Below, piece after piece: positions 20,341 to 31,400 of a stretch of DNA of 64,000 nt. Positions within the stretch are counted from its first letter, which is position 1. Each line of letters begins with the position of its first letter. The notes beneath the pieces were generated by a model. It was given only the letters and a program-made list of their open reading frames with translations. It had not been told where the DNA came from and made no database searches. Made by a program: the position numbers and the translations under genes. The DNA is from Hemileia vastatrix (Eukaryota > Basidiomycota > Pucciniomycetes > Pucciniales > Zaghouaniaceae): the NCBI GenBank assembly GCA_030280995.1, contig JASXTE010000011.1:24887817-24951816 (forward strand), in the 5' to 3' direction.

Positions 20341-23300
20341 TCAATCTTCTTCATGCCTAGTGCCTCTGGGATAAAACCTCTTCACTTGGTCTGCAGCCAC
20401 CCTATTTTTCAAGACTGCACCATCCAACTCTTCCAAAACATAAGAACCTCCAGACGCCTGAGATCTGACTCTGTAAGGTCCATTCCATCTGTCAGCAAAC
20501 ATTTTCCCCCACTGACTCTCCAAACTTCTATTATACACCAAAACCAAACAACCAGGTTTCAAGGAATTCCTGAGTCTATGAGCCAACTTCTTGTCCCAGT
20601 ATCTGACTGATTGATTCCTAATCTTCATCATTCTAGAGTATGCCTTCTCCTGACATTCCTCTCTACATTCCAACTGTTGCATCCTGGCACAGAGCAAATC
20701 TTCTGTTGAGTGCACGTCATCCCAATCAATTCCAAGATAAGAGACAACTTCCAAGTCCACTGGTAGAACGGCTTTCTGACCAAAAATTAACTCATAGGGA
20801 GAATAGCCAGTTGTCCTCTTCACAGTGACCCTATCAGCAAATAACACCAAGGGTAAATAATGCCTCCACTTTTCAGCACTATCTTCACACATCTTCACCA
20901 AAGCATTCTTGATAACTTGATGGCCTCTTTCAACCATGCCTTCAGCTTCAGGATAATAAGGTGTAGCCACTCTAACTTTAGAACCAACACTAGCCATAGC
21001 TTCTTTAAATTCCGCACCAAACTCTGGCCCACCATCAACAGTGACCAACTTCATCAACCCATACCTATAAATCCACACCTTCTTCAAAAACTCTTCCACA
21101 TTCTTGGCAGTCAAATTAACCAGAGGCACTGCCTCAACCCAACCAGACAAATAATCCCTAGCAACAATCAAATATTTATACCTGCCCTCTTTAATATGGA
21201 CAGCATCCAGACTGACCCTTCCAAAAACAGTTGATTCACCAGTAGCACGGCCAAACTCTTTAGGTTTCAAGTGACTTCTTCTTTGACATTCTTCACAAGA
21301 TTGAACCCAACCCTGCACAGCCAACTTCATACCTGGCCACCAAAATCTGTCAGCTACTCTTCTATAAGTCTCCCCAAAGCCTCTATGACCAAGGTCTTCA
21401 TGCAAAGACTTCAAAACCAATTCTTGACCCTTCTTCTGAGTCACCACCACTTGAGGATTTGGATGTCTCCTCCTCATCAGCCGCCTTCCTGACACATAAA
21501 ATCCAGGACTCTTCTTCTTGATTGCCAACCAAGTATCATCATCACAACTATCTGGCCTCTCCAAGGTCAACAGATATTCCACCATAATAAAATAAAACCC
21601 AGACTGACCCCAGGTCTCATCTTCAAAATCCAACTAAACAACATCCAAGGGTACAACTCTGTCATCAAAATCACCAGTGTGAACATGAGCCAATTGACCA
21701 GCCCACCCAGGATACCAATCCTTAAATTTTGGCACATCCTTCTCTTTCCACTGAATCTTGTGATAATCGAGTTCACTGACAAAAACACCATTTTCCAAAT
21801 TTGAGCTGTCCCAAACAACAACTCCATCTTCATCAACAAAAACATCCTGATCACCAGAATCAAGATCAGATCCAGCCAGTTTAGCCTCTTGGGGGAGGTC
21901 AGAAAAGTCTTCAGAACCCTTTGTGCTGGCTCTAACCACTGAAAAATCTTCATCAAACTCTTCAGCCTCAGAATCTTTATCTGTAGGTGGCCTCCTTGAT
22001 AATCCATCAGGCATTGTAAAAGTTTTACCTGGTTTGTGTACCAGGTCAAAAGAAAAATGTTGAATAAATGCCACCCATCTAGTCATTGGAGCATTTGGAA
22101 GACTAGGTGTATTGATCATCTGAACTAAAGATTTTGCATCTACCTGAAGCTCAAAATGCTGCCCCCATAAAACAGTCTGTAGCTTCTTTAAAATTTTTGC
22201 TACACCACACAATTCCAACTTAGGTTTAGAATGCCTAGATTCCACCTCATTAAACACCACAGACTCATATCTTACTGGCCTTACCCTCCCAATTTTATCT
22301 TCCTGAGACAAAACAGCACCAGCAGCAATATAGCTTGAGTCCACTGCCAGATAAATTTTTCCAGCACCAACACCATAATCTAACTTGTGAAGAACAATAT
22401 CTTTCCCAACAACCTTTTTCAACTTCTGAAAAGCCTCTTCACACTCTTCAGTCCAATCCCAATCTGCATCTTTTCTGGTCAACCTCCTTAAAGGTGAAGC
22501 CAACAAAGAAAAATCCTTAATAAAAATTCTGACATATACACACACACCCAAAAATCCCCTGACTTCAGTAGTATTTTTAGGCCTTGGCCATGACTGAATT
22601 TTATTAATCTTTTTCTTTGCCATAATCCTTCCCTCTTTACATACCACATGACCCAGAATTTCCAAAGCAGGAACACAACAACAGAACTTTGACCCTGAAA
22701 TGGTCAAACCAGCCTCTTCAATCTTAAACAACACTCTCTCTAGAGTTATTGCATATTCCCAAACAAACCTCCTTATGCCAGGGTCCTCCGTTAACACCTC
22801 ATTACCATAATCAGTGGATGGTCTTTTAATTCCACCATCATCAATAAAAATACCAGCATGAGTGGGAACCTCATCCTGCAAAATCCAAGCCATCTGTGCT
22901 TGATATACTGCCACTGAATTAGTTGCTCCTTGAGGCAACCTAGTGAGCTGAAATCTTCCCAAAGGAGTCTCAAAAGTTGTGAGAGGCCTTGAATCTGTAT
23001 GAAGTTACCTCTCATCATAACCACCCATAATATCACCCAAACCATAACACACCCTTCCAGCAAAAGCTTCAACAAAATCCTCTGTACTTGGTGGCATACC
23101 AGTGTCCTTGATAGTGACTCTATTCAAGGCTCTAAGATCATGAACCACCCTCAACTTTCCATTCTGCTTCTTCACACAGAAAACTGGACTCAAGTAACTG
23201 GATGTCAATTGTTTGTATAACCCAGTCCTGACTCTTTCCCTAACAATCTCCACAAAATCCTCCCTGATAGAAGCTGGAATCGGAATAGGTTTGATTTGCC

Positions 23301-25682
23301 AAGGTTCATGACAAACCACAGGAATCAAGTAAGGTTCCCCATAAGAGTGCTTAAGCACACCCCTTTCCTCCTCAAAAAAAGCCACAGCTTTTTCCCTTAG
23401 CACAATAACGTGCAACAACAACTTCTTTTCTTCTTCAGAGAACCACTCATCAGGACCAAAATTAACAACTTTAAACCTTTCCACAGTCACCATAGCCGTC
23501 TCTACAAATTCTGGAGGATTCTTCACCAAAGGAGTAAAGTATGGATCTCTTGACAAAGGAGGTCTCTTCAAGGGCGGATTCAACCCCACAGGCATAGGCT
23601 CATTGACAGGCCTTATCTTCTGTGCTACCTTCTTATACTTTGCCACTCCACCTTCAACTTGAGGGATCTTCAGGAAATCTTCACCACCAGACCTGGAACA
23701 AAAACCAAGGGTTTCCCCATTTCTCACATGTGTGGCCAAGGTAATGTTTTTGAAAGGTGTAGAAGAAACCCTAGTGGTGCACAATTGGGAGGACTTACTT
23801 TTAGACCCCAATCTCACCACTCCAAAACTTTTCCGAAATTCCAAATCTTCATCTTCACTTCTGTCTTCCAAATCTTAAAATCTTGATTCATCTTCAGAAT
23901 CAACTCTTTTAAAAATTTTGCAGTTTATCCTCATGCTGGAGGCCCAAAAATTGATCTTGATGATCTTCTTTCTTCATTATTTTCTGATTTTTTTTTTTTG
24001 ATTTTCTTGAATTATCTTGAAATTTTTATCTTCTTTTCTTTAGTTTTCTTCTGACCTACAAAATTAACCAGGGGTTTCCCTAATGCTCACAGGTGTGGCC
24101 CAGGTAATGTTTTTGAAAGGTGTAGAAGAAACCCTAGTGGTGCACAATCGGTAGGACTTACTTTTAGACCCCAATCTCACCGCCCCAAAACTTTTCCGCA
24201 TATCTTTCAATAAAGATATATAACCAATATTCATCCTTGAGGTTGAATTAAAAATAATTGAGAATCTTGAGAGAGAACAGAGACTTGATAAAAAACTTGT
24301 TGAATACTTGCAGAGAAGAGAAACATTAAAAAGAGAAAGTTGAAAATCCACTTGGTATATCTCCAAGGGAGCTGACCTACTACAACCTGGGATTTCCTCA
24401 TCTTGGGGAGAGGTTGTAGCACTAGGGTGATCAGCCCTTATTTCTCTAAAAAAGACAGACTCTCAATAGAGCCTGAGCCACACTCCAGAAAACCAGAGGT
24501 GGTACCAACTTCTTTCCTTCTCCTGCAACAATCCATGCACTGGCACATTGAAGATAAACCAGGCCTGGTCTCCCAACCATCCTCTCCAGGGGATGATAAC
24601 CTTATGTGAAGTCTCCTTTCATCTTCACCAGTCAACTACAAACTGATTCCCAAATCAAATTGATTACCAATTCTTGCCTGAAAATCCATCAAGAATGGCC
24701 CGCCTAAAACTGCTTTTACATTACCTTTATCAATGTAAAAATGAACCTTCCCTGAGGCTACGCCAACATCTAACTTCACAAACTCTGAAGTTCCAACCAA
24801 TTCAGTGACATTACCACCAATACCAGTTTTGATGGGGAGGCCCAAATGAGTTGCCTCAGACAAAGAAATCAGGTTTATCTGAGAACCTGAATCCACCAAT
24901 GCCCTTGCCTCCCTGCCATTCAGAGTGACATTAACATATCCCAGAGGAGCAGAAAAATGAGTTTCCAACCCCTCACCAAACTTCTCAGCAGAATCATAAA
25001 TGTATTCTACCTCCCCAGAAGAAACTCTTCTCCTGGTCAACAACTTTTTCTGCCTATCAGCCAACCCTGGACTGATAGCATACAATTCCCTATAAGATAG
25101 GGAAACCTGACCCTGATTCATCCTCTCCAGGACAGAGTCCATAACATTAACTTGACCAGACACTACTGGCCTCTCAAAGTGAGCTCTTTGCTTCACCACC
25201 TTGGTCCTAGAAGCTTCTTGAGGACCAGCACCATTAACAGATTTACCATTAACAGGAACCAAACCAGATCCCTCACCAGAACCTCTGACTTCAGCAGGCT
25301 TTGGCAATGAAGCTAAAGGGACATCCTCCTCAGAGTCAGAATCCACCTCCATTGGCATTGGCTCACCATTCATGTCCAATGCACCAAAACTAGGGGGGCC
25401 CATGTCAGCCATACCCTTCTTCATCTTGTACAGCTCCTCTTTGCTGTACTTTTTCCTAGCTGCACTCAGCTTAGGATCCACCTTTGAATCCTTAGGCTTT
25501 GGTTGTGCCTGAGAACTGCTCTTAGGTCTTCCCACCTTTCCTGCTTCCACATCATAAACACCAGCCAAGCATTCACCACTTGACTGTCCACCACAGGAAT
25601 AGCAGAACCAGAAGCCATTCTTCCAGTCCAAAACACCAAAAAGAGCCAACCAAAGAAAACAGAGATTCCAAAGAGCTAGCAA
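20341..25682 (-). pseudogene. gypsy-A pol: protease, reverse transcriptase, RNase H, integrase
   Basis: From the right the frame carries a short leader, a Lys/Ser-rich linker and an aspartic protease with ALVDSGSQINLISL near 24890. Then come reverse transcriptase (VKKQNGKLRVVHDLRALN, LPQGATNS, catalytic FIDDGGIKRP in place of the commoner YLDD), RNase H (YLAVDSSYIAAGAVLSQ) and integrase. The integrase has the zinc site HRGFGETYRR...CEECQRR, then DAVHIKEG, TVDGGPEF and EAEGMVERGHQ supplying the D,D,E residues, and it ends at 20341 without a chromodomain. TAA at 23005 falls in YDER-x-LHTDSRPLTTF, where CAA is expected; another stop lies at 21634. Between protease and reverse transcriptase (23.87-24.64 kb) the frame is disrupted and a coding segment of about 130 bp is duplicated. 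Capsid is missing: the leader after the primer site enters the linker almost directly. Confidence 0.88.
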
Positions 25683-25688
25683 GTTCTA

Positions 25689-25705
25689 CCCCATGTTGGG
25701 TGCCA
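25689..25705 (-). promoter_or_regulatory. gypsy-A primer-binding site, tRNA-Lys type
   Basis: In element orientation it reads TGGCACCCAACATGGGG four bases after the 5' LTR. Gypsy-C has TGGCTCCCAACGTGGGG in the same place. Both are near TGGCGCCCAACGTGGGG, complementary to the 3' end of tRNA-Lys(CUU) of other eukaryotes. The two gypsy-A differences are at CpG positions. The tRNA assignment for this fungus is inferred. Confidence 0.65.
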
Positions 25706-25709
25706 GAAA

Positions 25710-26801
25710 TGTAGACAATCCTATAGTACTAGCTATAGGCCTTGACCAAGGGAGTTGGAGAAAAACCAGAGATAAAATCCCCTGTCCCTTTAGAAAAAAT
25801 AGAGTGAGATTTACTTGCTAAAGTAAGTTGGTTCCTGTTTGCTAAAGCCCCTTTTTCAACACACTTGACTGCTTGATGAGCCAAGCAAGTAGTCCCCAGA
25901 CAGACTACCAAACCAAAGAACTGAAATGTAGACCAATGCCCACACCAGAGAAAGCAATGATACTTGATGTAGGCTGCAAATCCACACCAGAGACAGCAAT
26001 AATACTTGATATAGCTTGCAAGACTATACCAGAGAACCTGTTGCCAAAGTTGAGTTAAATGAAGAAGTAACCTTTCAACAAACACAGCCAATTGTGGCCG
26101 AAAACAATGAAAACTGAGTGAGGAACAAGGATATCACCTCCGGATAGTTGTATGATAATTAAAGTTGCCCCAAACTGTCTTATTCACTATGTACACACAG
26201 ACCACTATCTAAGAGCCCATGCACACCAACAAATTTGGCACCTGTACCAGCCAAATTGAATAAAAACCCTCCAGAAGCGCTCCCCAACCTTCTAAAACAG
26301 AGGCGGGCAGGCTGCCCAATGTCAGAGGTGCCGCCTGAAGCAGCCCGGCCTCCCTGAAGCCAGAAAACCAATAAAAACATCTAATCTACTTAGAAAAATT
26401 CACTACAACTACTAAAACCCTTCAAACACAAAATTAAGCTATAACAACATTGAGACATGAAATATAGAGCTAAATTAGCCCTATCTAATGGTACTATGGA
26501 CTTAACCCTAAGACTTAAGGTTAGTCCGTAAAACGCGAAAAACAAAATTAAACAACTATCTTTTGTAACTAAAAAATGAGGAAATGACCCATTAAAACTT
26601 ATAATATGAAAAATATCATCAAGACATGAAATATATAGAAAAACCGGGACTATCCAATGATAGTACCCACATACCTGCAGTCCCAATATTCACGGAATAA
26701 ATCCAGAAAAACACACAATTCTTCAACAGATGTCAATTAAGACATGCACAAACAGTGCCAAACAACACAACAAAGGCCCCTGCTAATGTTGGAAGACCAC
26801 A
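25710..26801 (-). repeat. gypsy-A 5' LTR (LTR3)
   Basis: It has the same termini and the same 1092-bp length as LTR2. Its distal 600 bp match the truncated LTR1 (14118-14731) better than LTR2, for example at GCACACCAACRAATTTGGCA against GCGCACCCACCAATCTGGCG, which suggests it is a recombinant. Confidence 0.9.
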
Positions 26802-27443
26802 ACGGTGTGTTAAAAAAATGATAATATTCTTCACCCATATTTGCCAGTTAGTCCCATCAGCTTTAAGTTTAGACATCTTGTTTGTTCTTTGGATTATTTC
26901 ATCAATTACATCAGCACAGTCTTTACCTCTGTAAGTTATAAAAGCAGGGGGTTCAGTGTCAGATACAAAGTGATTGCTTCTCAGAGATAAAGCAGAAGGG
27001 GAATGGTGCAGATTGCTGGTTCTTGCATGGCGCAACGATGAGGCACCATTATCATTGTGTCTTGGTTGTCACGTATGCAAACCGGCTTTGCTGCGTGATG
27101 ACATTCGGTTTGAGCAAACCCCTGATGTTTGCCCAACTAGATGAGGGGGAGATTTGCAAGGAGGAATAACACCAGAAGGTGCCTTGCTATTTGCTGATAG
27201 GGGAATAGGGGAAGGGGAAACAGGCAGTGTAGATGTGGGTAAGCGCGCAGTGTTTGCACTGTTGCTGGAAGATGTAGGTGACAAAGGGGTACCCAAAAAT
27301 GAGCGTGTTTGTCGCATCGTGCGGGTATTAAGAGAGGAAGGAGGATTTAAACCTTTTAATTCATGGGTAAGAAACTGGTGATGCTTGCGAGCTAAGTGAG
27401 GACATGACTGGAAAGGATTAGGGGTATTAAGGGAATCCGGCAT
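26802..27443 (-). pseudogene. Ty1/copia gag N-terminal fragment
   Basis: The minus-strand frame starts MPDSLNTPNPFQ at 27443, runs through a Ser/Pro-rich region, crosses one TGA at 27069 (CGA expected), and continues into LRHARTSNLHH and the copia Gag signature KLKADGTNWQIWVKNI before it is cut at 26802 by the gypsy LTR. Upstream (27.45-27.66 kb) may be copia leader or LTR, but I cannot delimit it. The rest of the copia element is not in the window. Confidence 0.75.
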
Positions 27444-28466
27444 GAATTAAATGTCTGAAAGAAATGGTGGAGTAACCTCTACACCAAACAAGAGACAGGT
27501 TTAACGTGAGGCAAGCACGGGGCACACAAAACATTCTGGGAAAATACAAAATTTTTTACTGCTAGTAAAAAATTAGGGACAGCCCATAACTTATGGTAGC
27601 AGTGTCAGCGCTTCGTCCGGAGTGAACCGGAGTTAGACGTGTCAGCTGCACCACAGACTATATACAACTTATTTACTTAATAATCACTAAGCTATCATAC
27701 TACACATAACAAGTGTAAAGATTCAAAATAGTGTCCAACCTATCTCATGGAATCTTATACACATTTTCTAGATTTTTTTATTTTTTTAATATTTTTTTTT
27801 GATAAACTTGAATATTAGCCACAAGGCAAAAACTCAATTATATGCTGGAGGGGCTTTTAATTTTAATTTTAATATTTTCCTTCTTATTGTCATCTTCCTG
27901 CTCTAGGACCTCTTTTCATTCATGTGCGAAATTTTTGCAGTTATGTGGGTGGCTATTTCCAAGTAATAAATAAATTTATATATTTGTAAACTTTTGCCAG
28001 GGTACTGGACAGCAGGTAGAAAGATGTATATGCCACTTACTGTTTTGTTAATAGTACTTACTCAAATGACCAAAAATTAGTGGATATGCTCAATTTAGAA
28101 GCCTTGATTGATAATATCATTTTAAAACAAGAAAATAAACCGTAAATTTATAAAAAATTCAGGCCATTTTCGTAAGTATGATTAGCCAAACAGTAAGTGG
28201 GGTATACATATTTCTACACACTTTACATAGAGGATGTGGAAGAAAGGAAACCAATAGTGAGCCATCACAGCATGAACTATTCAACAAAAGAAAGGAGGAC
28301 AGTCTTCTCCACATTTGTTTTTCGCATGTACTCGGGGCAACATTATATGCGCAAGGAGGGGTTGATTGGTGGGGATCGGCGGAGTGAGCCTCATAATGCA
28401 TAGCGTGGATTATGCATGTGGGGAAGATTTTGTTTTTGTTTCCTCCACTTTTTTTCTGGCTGCCTC
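27444..28466. other. Spacer between copia fragment and TOR; probable TOR promoter
   Basis: AT-rich DNA with no supported gene. The TOR promoter must lie in the right part. The frame upstream of the chosen TOR start is open back to 28416 (MWGRFCFCF...), so a short N-terminal extension cannot be excluded. Confidence 0.5.
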
Positions 28467-31400
28467 ATGGATCGTGCACTCGGCCCAAGAACTCTGGATG
28501 CCATCCTCGTCGATCTCAAATCTCGCTCAGATGAAATACGCTCAAGAGCTGCTGCAGAAATTCAACAATATGTTCTCAATTCTTTTAGAGGTCTCACTGG
28601 TGACTCTTTTACCAAGGTTTATACTGAAGTCACTGGAAGACTCATCGTGGCTTGCAACTCAAGTGACATGATCGAAAAAATGGGCGCTCTACAGGCTATG
28701 GGTTGGATACCATCTCTCTTCCCCCATCTCTCAACCTCTTCTCATCACTCATTCATCAATCCTTCTTCTCCTTACTTAGAAACTCTCATCGAAATCATGG
28801 GTGATGATACATCAAGAGTCTATCGTCTTAGCCAATATGTCATGAAGGTTTTGCCTTGTCCTGATCCTCATGTCATGAGCTATGCCAGTAAAATATTTGG
28901 TAATCATCACCAAATCATATATATATATATATATATATATCTCTTTTTATTCTCAAGGCTTCATGAATCCAAACACTTACCACGGCCTTTCTGGGTGTTT
29001 TGTTTGTTTGAACAGCTCGTCTAGCTAATAGAGGAGGAACCATGATCAACGATCATGTAGATACCCAAGTCAAGCGCACCATTGAATGGCTGCAAGGTGA
29101 ACGGAAAGAAGAACGTCGTTATGCTGCTGCTTTAGTCTTGCGAGAGCTAGCTAAATTAGCTCCTAGCACTGTCGCTGACTCCATTCCCGATTTACTGGAC
29201 AATCTTTGGACTGCCTTGAGGGATCCAAAAGTTGCTATCCGAGAAGCTGCCAGTGATGCTTTATCGGGCTGTTTAGCGGTAGCTGCTACCAGAGAATCGT
29301 CTACCAAAGATGAGTGGTTTTCCATGGTTCTTCAGCAAGCTCAAAGAGGCTTTAAAATTGGAACTGCTGATGCGATTCACGGGAGTTTATTGGGCATCAA
29401 AGAACTTATTGTTGAAGGAGGAACTGTCAGTCTTTTTTATTTTTTATTTTACTCAACACATTGATACATATACATATATATATCCATTTTGCTCATGAAA
29501 ACTAAAAATATTAAAAATATTCTAATTTTTATCTATCCCCAGTTTATGCGCCCCCGATACCAAGAGACTTGTGAGCAAGTGTTGGCCTACAAAGATCATC
29601 GTGAAGCCCTGGTTCGCCGAGCAGTGGTCGAGCTAATCCCAACTTTGGCTTCATATAATGTCCAAGAATTTACCTCCGGCTACCTACATCGATCAATGAT
29701 TCACTTGATTGAACAATTACTCAAAGATCGTGATAGGACGACTTCATTTTATGCCATTGGTCATGTCGCATTGGCAGTCAGGCATTATATGTCCCCTTAC
29801 CTGGAAGCCGTCCTGAGGAGTATAAAAGAAGCCCTTGGAATGAGAGGTCGCAAAAATGCCCCATCAGAAGCATCAATTTTTCAATGTATCAGCATGTTAT
29901 CTACCTCAGTTGGACAAGCTCTGACAAAGCATATGCATGAACTATTGGAGTTGATGTTTGCTTATGGTCTGAGTGAGCCATTAACTGCTGCTCTTGTTGA
30001 CCTTGCGCATCATATCCCGCCATTATTACCTACCATTCAAGGTATTGCCCATTCTAGTGAACTGAACTATCAATTTTTGTCTATTGACACTAAATAAACC
30101 ATTACCATACACTCTACAGAACGGTTATTGGATTTGTTAGCACGGACGTTATCTGGTGAACCTTTTAAGCCTCCTGGCGCCCCGTCTGGTTGGAGACCAC
30201 AAGTCAATTATGACGTCTCTGTAAGTATATTTTATTCTGTAGATTAATATCATTTGATGTACAGTCTTTAACATATTATTTTTCAGGCAAATGAGCCTGA
30301 TAGCCATACAATTACTTTAGCATTAAAAACTCTAGGAAGCTTTGATTTCAAGGGTCATGTTTTGAATGAATTTATCCGTGACCATGTGGTTCGATATACA
30401 CAGGATGAACAGCCAGAGGTGCGGAAGGCGGCTACTAAATGTTGTGCTCAAGTCTTAGCTCATGATCCAATTCTTGGACAAACCCCACCTCTGGCTGTGA
30501 AATTAGTTTCAGATGTACTATCGAAAATTTTGGCTGTTGCCGTCGCTGACCCCCAGCCTACCATTCGCCAATCAGCTCTTCTTTCTTTGGAGCCCATCTT
30601 TGACCGGCATCTTTCTCAGCCACATAATGTTCGACAATTATTCATCGCATCCAATGATGAAAATTATGCCATCCGGGAAATATCTATTAAAATCATTGGC
30701 CGGCTCTCTCGACGAAATCCTGCTACAGTCCTTCCAAATTTGAGGAAAACGTTGATTCAGCTGCTCACTGATCTAGAGTATGCCACTGATGCTCGCAAAA
30801 AAGAAGAAAGCGCAACTTTATTAGCTCATTTAGTTGGCGCCTCTAAAAGCCTGACTAAGCCGTACGTAGCCCCCATTCTCAAAGTTTTGCTACCCAAGGC
30901 ACGAGATTCCAATGCAGCTGTAGCTTCGGCGATTATAACTGCTTTGGGTGAACTTGCTCGTGTTGGAGGTGCGGAGGTAACCAGTCAACAAAATACCATC
31001 ATGAGTGTCATCATGGATACTCTTCGAGATCTTTCTTCTCCAGGAAAGCGCGATGCTGCTCTTCGAACATTAGGACAGTTTTGCTCTAATACAGGTTATG
31101 TCATTGATCCTTATTTCGATCATCCCACTTTACTACCTATTATCACCTCAATTCTCAAAGTTGAAACTTCATCTCATATGCGCAGAGAAGCGCTCAGGAT
31201 TCTGGGAATTCTTGGGGCTCTCGATCCATATCGGAATCATGTGGTTGACCAAGGTATTGCTGGAGCAGCTCTAGGCCCTGTACAGGCTCCCATTCCAACT
31301 GACCCCTCCCATCCTGATCAAATTGGGTCATCTCACGAATCTTATTATCCAACTGTTGCCTTTGCTGCATTGTTATCGATCCTGAGAGACCCCAGCTTAA

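Larger units (their letters stand above)
15005..26801 (-). mobile_element. gypsy-A: Ty3/gypsy LTR retrotransposon with antisense genes
   Basis: Two LTRs of 1092 bp each (15005-16096 and 25710-26801), both bounded by TG...CA in element orientation, enclose a minus-strand pol, a long non-pol region and two plus-strand (antisense) genes. The primer-binding site sits four bases inside the 5' LTR. Pol order is protease, reverse transcriptase/RNase H, integrase, without a chromodomain. Gag is almost entirely deleted. Between integrase (end 20341) and the 3' LTR lie antisense genes 17510-19077 and 16145-16785, nine clustered copies of a 22-bp motif and three hairpin modules. Bases flanking the LTRs (CACGT on the left, ACGGT on the right) do not form a target duplication; an unequal crossover explains this. 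Confidence 0.9.

Noticed and set aside
25570..25640. Zinc knuckle (CYSCGGQSSGEC) at the start of gypsy-A pol
   Set aside because: This stretch lies in the leader just after the primer site. The gag start MASGSAIPVVDS reads in another frame there, so the cysteines are probably fortuitous.
28159..28403. Small frames just upstream of TOR as separate genes
   Set aside because: They overlap each other on both strands, are short and unconserved in character, and fall in the expected TOR promoter.
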